64,000 bases of DNA from assembly GCA_013339765.2 (NCBI GenBank), contig CM023457.1, forward strand, positions 54,027,745 to 54,091,744, in the 5' to 3' direction. The notes under the pieces are model-generated. The model searched no databases. It had not been told where the DNA came from and saw only the letters and a list, made by a program, of their open reading frames with translations. Position numbers and translations under genes: made by a program. This document shows, one piece after another, positions 12,076 through 24,082 of this stretch. The DNA is from Haemaphysalis longicornis (Eukaryota > Arthropoda > Arachnida > Ixodida > Ixodidae). How positions within the stretch are numbered: position 1 is the stretch's first letter; every line of letters starts with the position of its first letter.

Positions 12076-12935
12076 CGGCGGACAACGACGAAGGAGGGAG
12101 GGACACAGCCCGAGCATGAGGTGCTTCGCATTTAAAACATCCATTCATCGTCTAAATTTTAACACCTTCCGCTGTAATCCAGTTGTGTATCCTGTTCACA
12201 ACCGCATTTTCGGTATGTTGAGCTAAGGCTTCATACGAGGGGTAAATTTTTCGCATGTGTGGGTAATTTCCGGAATTGGTAGCAGCTTCCTGCGGCAATG
12301 CCTTTCGTTTCAAGGGCAAATAAATACGCATACTGCAACATTCTCCACTTTATTGAATCAGAGTATCTGCAACGTATTATTGAAGGCTCGATCAGCAACA
12401 TTGTTATTAAATGTATGTTTTCTTTTATTTTGTATTTTACAGCCACAAGGTACACCTGGCATTTGTTACACTTTGTGGTGAATCACGGAGTCATATAAGT
12501 TCAGAAGAACCTTCGGTGGACACGGGCGCTTTGTTTTTAGCCTCCATATCAAAAACGTCCAGAGCAATGAAACCCGCGTAGTCGGAATAAATAGAAGAAC
12601 GCCTTTTAAAAAAAAAGCCATTTTATCGGTTGAATGCACGTTTTAACCACGCACGTCAGAGTTTCAGACTGTCACAGTTTGGAAGACACGTTTTGTTCAA
12701 AGCGACCCAAACAAAGCCTATGGCCCATTTTTAATGGACATACTAGCGTGCTACGGCCTAGCGTTCAAACCAGCGACACAACTAAATTCCCGAAAGGTGC
12801 GAAAGCCCTGGGAAGATCAGCAACTTCTTAAACAAATTAAAAGTAGAAACTCAATGTACCACTCTTTTGTGTGAACTCGTGACCCTAACCTTCTTCTCGA
12901 ATTCAAGAAATATAAAAAAAACTGCGGAGTGAAAT
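12076..12935. other. No gene recognised
   Basis: AT-rich anonymous sequence. No domain, repeat structure or splice pattern was recognised. Confidence 0.4.
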
Positions 12936-13589
12936 GACAAATGCCAAGCTCACATACTATGAATTCCTCCTCAAGGATATAAGTGGCGATTCAAAAAATA
13001 TTTGGGAAACTGATTGTGATAACAGGTCCGCAAAAAGAGCACGCAGTCGCATGTTGCTCGCTTGAACAGTAGACTGGTAGAATCAGGGTAAATGGCAATC
13101 ACAATGAATTGCATTTCATCACAGGGCTCTTACATTGCTGAGGTCGATGAAGAAAAAAGGAGCGCTCTATTGGAACTGGCGCAACTTACAAACTGTATCT
13201 TTTTTATGTCCGACAAACGCGACGTGGTGGAAACCTTTATTCCTTACCTCAAAAACAACGTCGCATCTGGCAAAGATGGTATCGCACGACTTCCCGTTAA
13301 AGACACCCTCTTTACAGTTAGTGGAGCTTTACCTTTTATAATTTTACATTATCGAACGGGGTTTTTCATCGAGAATTGAAAGTAGCGCGAGTTAGGCCAA
13401 TTCACAAGGGCGGTGGCGATGATCAGTCGTCCAATTACAGGCCAATCGCTGTGTTGACTGTCTTTTCAAAAATATTTGAAGATTTAATACATGTTAGACT
13501 AAAAAACTTCTTCAACACACACAAGGTCATTTCACCTTATCAGTACGGTTTCTAAAAAACACGTACACACGGCAAGGTCTACTTAATAC
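12936..13589 (+). pseudogene. CR1/L2-like LINE reverse transcriptase fragment
   Basis: Frames joined over stops and shifts give the N-terminal reverse transcriptase region of a non-LTR retrotransposon. Visible blocks are NAKLTYYEFLLKDISG, the linker with NNVASGKDGIARLPVK, the block ARVRPIHKGG followed by SSNYRPIAVLTVFSKIFE, and HKVISPYQYGF. These correspond to RT motifs 0-2 of CR1/L2-type elements (K.A.V.PI.K, NYRPIS.L...SKI.E, ..QYGF). The catalytic YADD/FADD region is absent. The fragment is cut by the TIR element starting at 13,589, so it is an old, truncated copy. Confidence 0.75.
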
Positions 13590-14427
13590 AAAGGAGCCAT
13601 GAATACGACATAAAAGTGTGTGTTATTCGAAAGATTTCATGTTTTATAGTGCCCCCAGAGCCTTTCCAAATGCAAACAGTGCTTTGTTCACTAAGAAATA
13701 ATTTATGTAAGTAAAGTTGTGATTTTCCCACGAAATCGTGCGTTTTCGTGGTATGCAATGACATCGCAGGAACCGACCGCTCTGCAGCTGATTGGGAAGC
13801 CTTGTTTACCGTTAGTGAACCCAGATGGCTCCATCATACCGTGGCAAGCAGTTTTCAGCCTTTGGTTTGTTTTTGACCCTATTCAAACCTGGCTTGTTTT
13901 TGTTCAGGGAGAAAATAATCGTTTCGTGAAACATAGTGCTCGCTTGACAAATATGGTCACGCAAGACACCGTTGCTTGAGTCAATCGGCCAGTGTCGTCT
14001 GAGAGCAACCCCAAAGACCGGCCGTCCTGTGCAGCTAAACCAAGCATAGCGCGCGCAGTACCAACAGCAGTACGCATCGGTACTTCTATGTTTACGTGGG
14101 CTTTCGTAACTTCCACTGTTTGCCCCATCATTCTTACGGCTTTAAAAAGAATATGCCCTAAATTTAAGTGCAAATAGCTCGTTAGGCAAGCTTATAGGGT
14201 TTGCCTTATTTGCGCTTGCTTTTGCCGCGAATTGGCGAGCTGGCTGCTATGACATCATAGGTTCTGTTGCGGGAAATGAGCTAGTGGGTCGCATGGCCAT
14301 TCCTCTTTTTCCTAAGTATGTAGCTTATTTCAGCGAAGTTCACGTTGAAAGTTGTGTCAGTATGATTCTAACGAGGCAACCTTTTGAATGAACCAAACTT
14401 GTGTTTTCTCTTCATGGCTCCTTTAAG
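13589..14427. mobile_element. Non-autonomous TIR element (GGAGCCATGAAGAC family), 839 bp
   Basis: The left end begins AAAGGAGCCATGAA and the right end is its complement (TTCATGGCTCCTTTAAG). The interior contains a TGACATCATAGG..TTGCGGGAAATG stretch that recurs in the copy at 21,853. Related copies with the same ends lie at 35,054-35,538 and 42,211-42,792, and a lone right end lies near 28,742-28,768. No transposase is encoded. Confidence 0.65.
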
Positions 14428-15646
14428 GACAGTACAATAGAATATATGGAGGGACAAAATTGGCTCCAATCCACCCTGCGGATGTGTTTTTAAAGCAAAG
14501 GTTTATACACCACCTAGCACGGGGGGCTACGGCAGGCTTGCTTTAATCACATGTTATACTGCGCCTGTAATTCGTTCTTTATTATTTCACTCAACACGAC
14601 ATTAAGAACGGCCTTATGGTTGGCGTGATACAAACACAGACTTCGCGTTTTCAGAGAAGTTATATTATTCTTGAACGTCAAGTGAATGCACGTTCCAGGA
14701 ATTGTAGTCGGTTGTTTGGTATCGGAGTTACACTGGAGTCCAAGCTCTTCGAGGGCGAAATGGACGAATTACTGTCGCGTGCACGGCTCCTATACGTGCC
14801 GTGGGCGGAGCCCACAGCGTCGCGACAGGTCGCTGGACGCTATCACGTGTCATTCAGTGAAAACGCATGACATAAACCCACAGCTGGGCTCGGTAAGTAC
14901 ACGGTCTGTCTCCCCCGTCTCCGCGTGCGCTTGTAGCTCAATTGGTAAGACAACGGGCTCTCTCTCCGCTTCTCTATTCTATCCAGGGTCGATTCGTCGC
15001 GGTGCCACTAATTTGTTTTATTTGTTCGCAGGAGTTTTCGGTTGACGCCGACGGTCGCGGCTGAACCCTTGGCTGGTAGAGGTACGAACATTAACTTTAA
15101 AAATTTGCACTGGGTTATTCTTGGTCCAATCAAAAGAATTTGACCCTATAAATAATTGAATATTGCTAAGAAAGCTAAAAAGGTAAGGAATACGCGGTGT
15201 AGCGGCTGACCTCTTAGGAAGCTTTTTAAGTAGTAGGGAGCTATTTGTTTGCGGGAACGGTCGCCAGCCCTTCCCGCAACTGACGCCATCGCGCCAGAGT
15301 GCCTCTCCACTGGAAGACAAAGAGAAAAATAAATGTTCGGTAATTAACGTCCCGAAGCCACACCTGCGTTAGAAGGGGTGCAGTAGTGTAAGGAACGGGA
15401 TATTTTGACCAGACGGGTGTCTTTAACCACTTATGACGAGCTGTCGCGACTTCACATCACGCCAATTGTAAGCCGCACAACCAGAAGAAAGAATCGGTAG
15501 CCACAACACCCTCGCTAAGATGGAATCCACACATCGATGGCAACATATGGAACAAGTGGCATCATATACCTCATTTCAGTAAAGTGCGGACCGCTACCAT
15601 GATCACCGTTCCTCTGTGGCCGTCCGTTTACACCCATACTTACTAA
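14428..15646. other. No gene recognised (apart from the tRNA-like relic)
   Basis: A splice-donor-like GTAAGT at 14,896 and an acceptor-like TTCGCAG near 15,031 can be seen, but no coding continuity supports an exon. Confidence 0.4.
14922..15008 (+). ncRNA. tRNA-like (pol III) relic
   Basis: TAGCTCAATTGG at about 14,934 is an ideal tRNA A box. A weaker B-box-like GGGTCGATTCG follows about 50 bp later. No cloverleaf can be folded by eye, so this is more likely a tRNA-derived SINE head or tRNA pseudogene than a functional tRNA. Confidence 0.3.
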
Positions 15647-16252
15647 AGGAAAGTAAGTATTCTGATTGCAATAAAAATGTCGCCACTTAGGTACTTTGCA
15701 GAAAAATACAAGGAGTTGCCATACAAAATTTATTTCTCAAGAAACTTATCATGTACTGGACTATAAAGGAAATTAGGTATTGTGATTGCAATAAAAATGT
15801 CGGCACATTAGGCACTTTGCGGAAAAACACAAGGAGTTGCCATAAAAATTTTCTTTCTGAAGAAACCTATCATGTACTGGACCATAACGGAAAGTAAGTA
15901 TTCTGATTGCAATAAAAATGTCGCCACATAAGGTACTTTGCGGAAAAACACAAGGAGTTGCCATAAAAAATTTCTTTCTAAGAAACCTATCATGTACTGG
16001 ACTATAACGGAAAGTAAGTATTCTGATTGCAATAAAAATGTCGCCACATAAGGTACTTTGCGGAAAAACACAAGGAGTTTCCATAAAAAAAATTCTTTCT
16101 AAAGAAACTTACCATGTACTGGACTATAAAGGAAAGTAAGTATTCTGATTGAAATAAAAATGTCGCCGAATTAGGTACTTTGCGGAAAAACACAAGGAGT
16201 TGCCGTAAAAAATTTCTTTCTGAAGAAACTTATCATCTACTGGACTATTATG
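15647..16252. repeat. Five-copy ~121-bp tandem satellite
   Basis: The anchor ATTGCAATAAAAATGTCG (or one-base variants) recurs at 15,665, 15,785, 15,906, 16,026 and 16,148, giving periods of 120-122 bp. Each unit also holds TACTTTGCGGAAAAAC, CAAGGAGTTGCCAT and CATGTACTGGACTAT. The 100-codon minus-strand open frames here merely translate the repeat. Confidence 0.95.
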
Positions 16253-16374
16253 ACCTCTAGTTTTGTTTTTGTGCCATAGCCGTAACTTTCCTCCGAAAAG
16301 CCCGGTATGTGTAAAAGTTCTTCTGCGTCTTCCTTATAAGCAGACTAGCAAAGCGGTAGCAGAAATATTTTGTT

Positions 16375-16542
16375 CATGCCTTACCGAAAATTCAGGCTGG
16401 AAGAGGTTCACGTGCGCTCAAGTCTCAACACAGGCGTTTCCGTTCCCTGCTTCCATCAGGAAAATTCCACGGCTGCCGGGAATCCAACCTCGTCCTTGGG
16501 CTCAGCAGCGCGACGCCTTACCCACTTAGCCACCGCGCCGTG
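16375..16542 (-). mobile_element. tRNA-derived SINE (Ruka-like), minus strand
   Basis: Read on the minus strand it starts GCGCGGTGGCTAAGTGGGTA (A box), continues with GCGTCGCGCTGCTGAG and GAGGTTGGATTCCCGGC (B box), and then follows the body of the SINE at 49,529 in the same order (CTGATGGA.GC, ..TGTGTT.GAGA, GAGCGCACGT, and a degraded AAATT..CGG). About 170 bp remain, and the tail is lost. Confidence 0.75.
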
Positions 16543-17110
16543 TTTTTCACCGCAATTCACGCCGACCTCTGCATTGCGTCACTGAACTAAAACGCGGGGC
16601 GGATGATTAACCCCAGTCCCTTAAAAATCAAGGAAGGCATATATTATGGGCAGAAACAAAATAACATAAAACACTGTATATGGCGCTAATTGCATGAACT
16701 TCAGAACTACTTTTCGATATCCGTGGTCCTTTTCCCACCGCAAGCTGTGTTTTGAAACCGAGGGGTGGCCCATGCGGACAAGTTTAAAGTTACCCTAAAA
16801 ATAGGTACAGATTTCCTTCCTTAGAACATTCACGTACGAATGCTCGCATGGCTCTAGAGTCAAGCTGCAGAGCTGATCTCACACTCGCCAAAAAAAGAGA
16901 AAATCATTAAACAATTCACCGGATGTTACACGTTTAGCCAAGGGAAGAGCAGGAATAAGACAAGAAACAAGAAGAAAAGAAAGAAAGCCACTGATCATGA
17001 GCCGAATATCTCAAAGCCTACCTCAATACAAACTTACACTCAGCGAAGAAAATCAAGTGAAGACCATAATCAGGACAGCATATAAGGCAGCCCTCAACAT
17101 CGCTATTCTA

Positions 17111-17574
17111 TAGCGTAAGCTACACTGCCCGAGGTTGAGCAGTTTCGCTTGGACCCTGAAGGGCCGTGCTGCGCAAGCGTGAGGAGCATTGGATTGAAAT
17201 GGATTAAATTGGATTGTATTGGACTTGATTGGGAATCCAATCCAATTGGAGTACGGGTGTGTCGAGAATTGGGTCAGCACATTCACCGGTCTGCGCATTC
17301 CACAGGAGTGACGTCATGGCCGCGGCAGATGCACTGGCGCCTGCGCGTGCCCAGCTGTGTGCCTCTGTTACACAGTAGCCAAGTCTCACGCTATTAAGAC
17401 TTGGCTACTGTCTTACTAGTAGCTAAGTAACTAGTAGCCAAGCCGTTTCGGGTGGCTCCTGGAGAGCCGGGCTGCACATGCGCGAGGAGCATTGAGTGGA
17501 CTAGACTAAATTAGGCTGAACTGGAATGGACTGGACTAGATTGAATTCGATTGCTGAACCTTAGCTTACGCTAC
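17111..17574 (+). mobile_element. GGATT-rich TIR element, copy 1
   Basis: Ends are TAGCGTAAGCTA and TTAGCTTACGCTAC, a terminal inverted repeat of about 13 bp. The interior carries an imperfect GGATTGGATT minisatellite at both sides of a GC-rich core. The core includes a perfect 15-bp-arm hairpin (17,372-17,386 with 17,397-17,411). An inverted second copy lies at 61,460-61,933. It is non-autonomous and of unknown superfamily. Confidence 0.8.
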
Positions 17575-17845
17575 GTATATCCTGGAATAGCCGAGCTAAG
17601 CCACTGCTATTTTTTTTACCGTGAGACAAACTGGCAACTGGTGGGCCACCATGGTAACAGATCGGACACCCACAGACGTATCGAGAAGAAATCCAAAGCC
17701 TTTAACTCTATGGAGGAAAAAAATGAAAAAAAAATCGGAGAGACAATAGACTCGGGAAGCGCAGCTCCCTGGCGGGAGTAGGTCACTGGGACAGGTCTTT
17801 CGTCTGCAATACAACTAACTTGGCTGTTGATGACGATGATGAGCA

Positions 17846-18560
17846 ATGGGTTCTCCAATTGTGTCGGTAAAACGCTTTGGAAGAAAAAAGAGAAACCGCT
17901 CTCCTAGCACCAAAGGTGTGGCTCAAAAGGCAAAATTGGGATCGGTCATCGCCATTCCCCCCTCTGAGAAGTATCGATTGCACGCAATCACGGACCATGT
18001 CACCGATCCTGCGACTACGCATAAAAACTCTCTACCAAAAACGTGGATGGAAACCTACGCGAGGGCAGACGATAAGGCAGGATCAACAATTCATTCGATG
18101 AAAGTTCTGGTATCATGAGGACACAGTATACACTGCCGCCGGGACGTACGAAAGTAGGAGGCAGCAATTGTCGTGTATGTCCGCATTGGCAATCTTTATG
18201 ACTGCACACCCTCCAACATGCAGGCAAGAAGAATCGGAACTTGGAGGTATCTACTTGGCAATCCGACTAGCGGAGGTATCGAAGAGAAGCGTAAACACCA
18301 CCATAGACTGTCAAAGGGCGTTGGCCTGTTGGATGCAGGGAGAATACCCAAACGCTTCGGTAAGACACTCCCACCCACAATGTGGAAAGTTAACGTCACC
18401 TGGGGACCCGGACACAAGGGTATGAAAGAGAACGAGGCACCCAGTAACAGTCACACGAACCCACGGGTCTCGCACATTGCTTCCAGAACCGCCGCACACC
18501 TTTCCCCGAAAACCGCAAATAACGGATACTCTACGTGCGCTTAAAAACGCGATCTTTTCC
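17846..18560 (+). pseudogene. I-clade LINE, C-terminal/RNase H relic
   Basis: Open but frame-broken translation ends in VTWGPGHKGMKENEAPSNSH, which resembles the C-terminal RNase H block of I-clade LINEs (W.PGH.G..GNE.A...A). Upstream, ITDHVTDPATTHKNSLPKTW and an AIVVYVRIGNL segment could correspond to the linker and the first RNase H strand. Catalytic acidic residues are not clearly conserved. The identification rests mainly on the GPGHKG block and is moderate. Confidence 0.4.
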
Positions 18561-18905
18561 GTGCTACATGGGGGTCTAAATGCCAAGAGACCACAACATG
18601 TGTGGAGAATATATTAACAGAACTATCTGGAAATAAATTTGGCGAGGATTGTCACTGAGAACATCATACGTCGTATCCACTCTCTTATACGCAGCCGAAG
18701 CCACGTTCAAGGGTATTCCCAGGGGATAGCAATTGCAAACAGTACATATTACACCTTTATCGAGATATAGGGCGTGTGGACTTTGACCAGCTTATTACCT
18801 CCATATCACTACGAGCTGGTTGAGAGGGCAAGGAAGAAGCTGCTGCATCTGTGGCCATGGATTTCACGTTCCACCTTTCCATATGTTTATCCCTTTTTCA
18901 TAAAC

Positions 18906-18928
18906 CCCAATTCTCTCTCTCTCTCTCT
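18906..18928. repeat. (TC)n microsatellite
   Basis: About nine TC units, preceded by a T-rich stretch. Nothing else is recognised between 18,560 and 19,540. Confidence 0.85.
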
Positions 18929-19544
18929 TATTCATAAAAACAAAAACAGTCAGTCCGGCATAGAGCTTAGAGAATAAATGCTTTGAAACATTTATACTGT
19001 AACCTTCATGCTCAAACTGACCAACACGCCACAGCCGCAACCTTTCATGCTCACATCTTAATTCACAGGAGCACAAAGGGCCTCTGTTTCTGCTGTTCCA
19101 CGGCGATTAAACAAATTTCCTGCGAGGCTTTCTCTCTTCGCTTATCTTTAATGTTATGAAGCATAGATTGTAAATGCTCTCTGAGACTCGGCAACAACGC
19201 CGAGACTCTGAGACAACGCTCTCTGAGATTCGGCGTAACGCTATCACATCGTACATCTTAAGACCCAAACTTACATGTCACCTGCAGCTGTTTTAGGTGT
19301 GCATCTATCAGCGCGATCACCCAGACCTGCATGCTGCGAACAATGATGGAAACCACGTTAAAAGTGGTTTGAGATGTATGGATGTGCTATTGACGTCAAA
19401 AGGCGCGAATGCCTGTTCTTTTCTTTTCGTTTTTCGTTTACCGCTGGTCCGCTACACGGCGCTTCTACCCGGTTCGGACTAACTCTGGTATGAAGTAAAT
19501 AGATACTTATAAATGTGGTCAAACTTGTTTCACAAAAATGACTT

Positions 19545-19835
19545 ACAGTAATGGCATCGAAGACTACCTATATCATTTTTATACCAATAAATAAGGAGAG
19601 AGATCAAGGCATTCGTATTGCACATCGGGGGATATTTATCAGCCAAGTCAAGGAACAGAAGTTCTTACGCGTATGGTTTCATGAAGAATTATCTTGGCAC
19701 GTGCATATAGAACACTTAGGCAATAAAATTCGAAAAGTATTGGCGTTCTCTGCAGATTAAGTGGTTCAATACTGCTTTGGCACAAAAACAACGTTACAAC
19801 CCTTTTGTCTATACTACACACTAATCTTTCTCACA
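19545..19835 (+). pseudogene. LINE reverse transcriptase C-terminal relic
   Basis: The translation starting ASKTTYIIFIP and continuing through VKEQKFLRVWFHEELSWHVH and LGNKIRKVL matches the region following the catalytic motif in CR1/L2-like LINEs (KT..M.F ... FLG..ID..L.W..HI..L..KI.K). In another frame, LLSILHTNLSHILIG resembles the following LY.SL..S.L.YG block. Frames are broken. It is not contiguous with the fragment at 12.9 kb, so it is a separate relic. Confidence 0.65.
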
Positions 19836-19844
19836 TCCTCATTG

Positions 19845-20590
19845 GCCGAAAAGGGTGTAACAATTTTTGTCCCATTGTAACCACCTTTAAAAGGTGTTTT
19901 GGCTGAAAAGGGTGTAAGGATGAAAAAAGGGTGTTCGTGTGAACAGCCTAAAAAAAGGTTTAAGGTTGCGCATCAACCTAAAATAAGGGTGCGGGCAGCT
20001 AGCGCAGATACACACGTGACAATGTGGATGGGCCGATCGCGCAGCATGACATACAGACACCTTAAACACGCTGAAGTCACACTTGGACTACAAATGAATT
20101 GAGCAAGAAAACCAACGGGATGCATGGTGAGAGCTAGAACACACTTACTTGAAAATACATCAGCTTGTCTTGCTTTTACAGCCAGGATAGGAAAGTCCTC
20201 CCATATATTCGGTTGGCTTGTCGCTAAAATCAAATACCTTAGCGTTAATTTTAGAATTCAGCATTTTAATTTGCGACTGCACAAATCAGCATGCGGATTT
20301 GCAAAAACTTTTTAATCGTGACGTAGTTATTATATTCAATATGCAAAAGAATTTTATTAAATACAATAAACGTATTCCAGATCAGTTCAACACCCAACAA
20401 AAAGGTGTTCGTTATTTCAGCGCCTTTTTTCCCCTCAAGAGTCAAGGGCTACAAATAAGGGCGTTGGAAAGAAAGAAAAAGGGTGTAAGAAAAAAGGTGT
20501 AAGAAAAGGGTATAAGGAAAGACCGCCAACTAAGAAAAAGGGTATAAAAGACCTCCAAATTTTGAGGTATTTTATACCCGCTTACACGGG
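19845..20590. repeat. AAAAGGGTGT low-complexity repeats and small hairpin
   Basis: AAAAGGGTGTAAG-like motifs occur repeatedly at 19,845-19,985 and 20,395-20,545. A hairpin at about 20,542-20,581 has 16-bp arms with one mismatch (GGGTATAAAAGACCTC against its complement). No gene is seen here or onward to 21,850. Confidence 0.6.
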
Positions 20591-21852
20591 TGGACGGAAC
20601 ATTTTCCACAAGCGGGGATGTTTTGTACCTCACGATGTTTAAAACAATATGAATAACATAATTTATTACCAATGGCGCTGTTTAAACTCGAGCTACAGGC
20701 TCGGTGGCGTTAGCAAAAAAGACCTAGAACTGCGCCGCCTGCCAAGGGTGCACCACCGCAGATAGGTTATTACAACAGTGAAGCCGACACTCGAACCTGT
20801 TTGAGTGCGAGCACAAGGGTAGCATGCGTATGCGCTCCTCTTAGTATATCATTTTAAAACTACTAGACTCTTTGGGATACTAAAGCGCAAAAAAATGGCG
20901 CAGCTTTCACAAGTTGCGCGAGGCTGGAGAAACCCCGGAGCTGGGGGTTCAACTAACTTGTTTCCCTCTTGGATCCGGGGTTAGTGTGAAGGACGCACTA
21001 GAACATCCGTGTAAAATGGACTAAAATTGGTTTCAGTTTAGTGTGTATATATAGTCTTTTTAATTTTAAAAGTTCGCATTGACGTTTCACGTGCCAAAGC
21101 TACACCTTGAGCCATGAGGCGCACAGTATTTAGAAACGATAATGGCAGAGGAACATTCTTGTGGCTATTGAACATTTCTTACGAGGGGGAGTTAGGCATG
21201 GGGGAATGTCTTGTATCTCGCAGTGCAAATATACATGCATGCATGACCTTAATCAATCAACGGCAGGACCCTTTTCCCCACCTTTCAACGCCCTACCAAA
21301 AACGTTTTTCACACAAAGAGGGCACAGCTGGGAGTAAGGATGTTGAGTTCTAAGGAGAAAGGTGCAATGGCCTCCCAAACACACTTTTTCCACTTACGCT
21401 ACATTCTGTTTGGCAAAAGCGTGTTAAAAGGTTTAGTGTGTAGGCTTTGCTCGAATATTAGCCCGCTGAAAAACAGTAAAACAAATTGCAAATGGCTGAT
21501 TGGCTTACGAAAAGAGTTCTCCGTATATTCGCCAATTTTCATGGACACTATGCTGGCTTGAGCACGGGTCCACTATTTCTTCAGAACTGTAAGTTTAACG
21601 GAGCCATTGAGAGAAAATACAACTTTCGTGTAATTTTGAAAGAACTAGGATTTCAGTATCTCACTCAGCTCATTACAGCCACAAAAGATGTTTTTTAACG
21701 AAAAAAAGCAAGAAGTATTTCAAACCTTTCAAATTTTGCGCCACAGTGACGTGTTATGAGCAAGAATGGACGTCATACGGTCAACAATAAAACATAATTT
21801 TCAGGTGCGTTAACTGCACGTTAGCATTACAAGTGATGCGGTCAAATGGACT

Positions 21853-22112
21853 TAGAGGCCCCATTACAGACGTCCAGTCATGTGTCGTCGCGACAGATCA
21901 GTTAGGCGGCCGCAATTCGCACAATCAAGGTTCTGTGACGTCATAGAAAAGTTGCGGGAAATGGCTAGGTGGGTCCGACCTGCTTCACACGTTTTCTTTA
22001 ATATCTCCGTTATTTGTTCGAAGATTGCGATGATATTGGTTGTCATTATTATCGGACTACGCAGTCTTTCTAGTAAACCCACTTGTATTTTGTCTTCATG
22101 GCTCCTTTAAGG
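21853..22112. mobile_element. Truncated copy of the GGAGCCATGAAGAC TIR family
   Basis: The right end CTTCATGGCTCCTTTAAG and the internal TGACGTCATAG..GTTGCGGGAAATGG segment match the element at 13,589-14,427. The left end (about 21,853) is only weakly recognisable. It immediately precedes the hAT-like element. Confidence 0.5.
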
Positions 22113-22133
22113 GCTGACCAAATGTATTATATG

Positions 22134-23001
22134 TAGGGTGACCAGGCACTCCCGTTTCGGCCGAGGCAGTCCATTTTTGATGTACGCTTCTGCGTCCCTT
22201 CTTTCTGTCCCAGTAAACAAAGTCCCGTTTTCGGAGTGCTGCATAGTTTCAAAGCTGACGCCAAACACGTTTATCACACCAAAAGTGCACCGACTCGCTA
22301 CAACCATATTTTACAAAGATGGAAGTACTTTAATGTATCTACTTTAGAGTGAAATTTAGATCTATTCTTGCCGAAGAACGTTCTAAAGTTTCTGGCCGAA
22401 GACGACTTTGAAGACACATTATATCACCAGTCTATGAATGTGACACACAACATTGAGAAGCAAGTAGAAAATTGAATTCTTCCCGCAATTTCGGTCTCTG
22501 AGATATTGGTGAGGTATTTAAAGAAATGTCAATGAGGGATGCACGCTGCGCTGAAATTTCTCGCGTCACGGAACGGGCCCTGTGCTTTCCTGGAGTGGCA
22601 GGCGGTTTTTTTTTCCTTTTCATTGTGATCTCGAGGTGGGCATCAACCTGCTTTTAACTTTGCGCGGAATATTACTTGTGCGGCTAAACATTCTGTAAAA
22701 GTGCGAAGAATTTTAGCAACCGAGCCTACGGAATAAAGTCCTGCACAAAAAAGTAATCGTCAGAGAAATACACCAAAGCAGGACCCAAAGTGGGACCTTT
22801 AGAATGAATGCAAGTAATGGAACTCTGAGTGGGGTAGTTCCCTCGGCCTGATTGGGGGCTCAGTGCAAAATGTAACGTTTTAAATAGAGCAGCTCTAACA
22901 CTAAAATATTTCTTCCAATCTCAACACTTGCTTCTTTTGTACGCTCCCCCTCCGCCCGCTGGTTTGTCCTGTTTTCTATTTCCAGGGAGATGGTTACCCT
23001 A
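22134..23001. mobile_element. hAT-like non-autonomous element with 8-bp TSD
   Basis: Terminal inverted repeats TAGGGTGACCA and TGGTTACCCTA bound an 868-bp unit. The flanking octamer ATTATATG occurs directly at both sides (22,126-22,133 and 23,002-23,009), as expected for the 8-bp target duplications of hAT transposons. Just inside the left end lies GGCACTCCCGTTTCGGCC; just inside the right end lies a GTTTGTCCTGTTTTC stretch. I see no hAT transposase, only a 63-codon open frame on the minus strand, so the copy is non-autonomous. Confidence 0.85.
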
Positions 23002-23299
23002 ATTATATGAAGCTTTTACAAGTTATATAGAAAGAAAACCTTCATGGCAAAAATAACGACACTAGCAGTATATGCTCTTTGAGATGTCCCAAAATACATA
23101 CACCAAAATTACAAACTACGGGAGGCACTCTTTTCTGTTTGAACACACCGACATACTAAGAAAGGCTGGAGAACAGATTGATTTCAAATACACTAAAAAC
23201 AAATTTAAGACACCGGCTAAAGAACATCTTCAGTCAGTATTTCTGCTTGAATGGGTAGAACTGCGGATATCGTTTAGACCTGTCGTTTAATGCGCTGGT

Positions 23300-23600
23300 T
23301 TTGTAATTGCGTCTATATTTAAAACGTAATCATAGTTCTACTCTGATTGTCCTAAGTACTCTTGTCTATTTTCATGTGCTTTATTGTACCTTACCCATCT
23401 TCTTCTTTATTTTCTTATAAAGAACAATTTTTCTTATGTTTTATTATAGAAGCATTTGATTTTCCAGCTTGCCAATTTTTCTTATTCCTTGCTCTGTACC
23501 AAAAGGTGTTGTGGCCCCTCTCAGTCTTTTGAAGCCTTTAGACCCAGCCTCCCTCCTTGTACCTCTGAGGAAATAAAATCCTTGAATCTCGAATCTTGAA
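23300..23600 (+). mobile_element. Possible LINE 3' UTR and tail
   Basis: A pyrimidine-rich stretch ends in CTCTGAGGAAATAAAATCC followed by TTGAATCTCGAATCTTGAA, a polyadenylation signal plus a short repeated tail. This resembles the 3' end of a CR1/L2-like LINE, but no coding part is attached, so the call is tentative. Confidence 0.3.
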
Positions 23601-24082
23601 AATGTCTTCACCCGTCATGTATCGAGTTCGTTATGTGTGCGGAAGACAACGAATGTTTGCTGTTTGGTGGTGCATGAAAAGGCGCTACCGCTGCTGTTTG
23701 TAAGATCAATTTAATTTTAATTTCCTCGTCACTCTGGCAATCGCGCCACGTGAAAACATTGTTGCATCTGTCTTATTTGTGAAAGCCAAACCAATCAAGT
23801 TTGTCACCTCCTGTATACCTCCGAAAAAAAAAACCTTTCGTCCCTTTCTCGAAGACAGATGGTTGAAACACGACAATTTTCCCGATCCAAATGCACATTC
23901 TACAATCCAATCAGGGAAAGTCCAAACCTACGACAATGCTGAGATGACCGAATGTGATGTTATGATTTTTATCTATTAGTTCGTGACGGGATCTCGTCTA
24001 GGCCATTTTGCGGCAGGACGCTGCGGTGCAGGACGTTTAAGTGCGGACATTTCGGTGCACGAACTTTTCGGACAACGAATTA

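Noticed and set aside
15773..16084. 103-codon minus-strand frame
   Set aside because: It translates the 121-bp satellite; the repeated peptide is a by-product.
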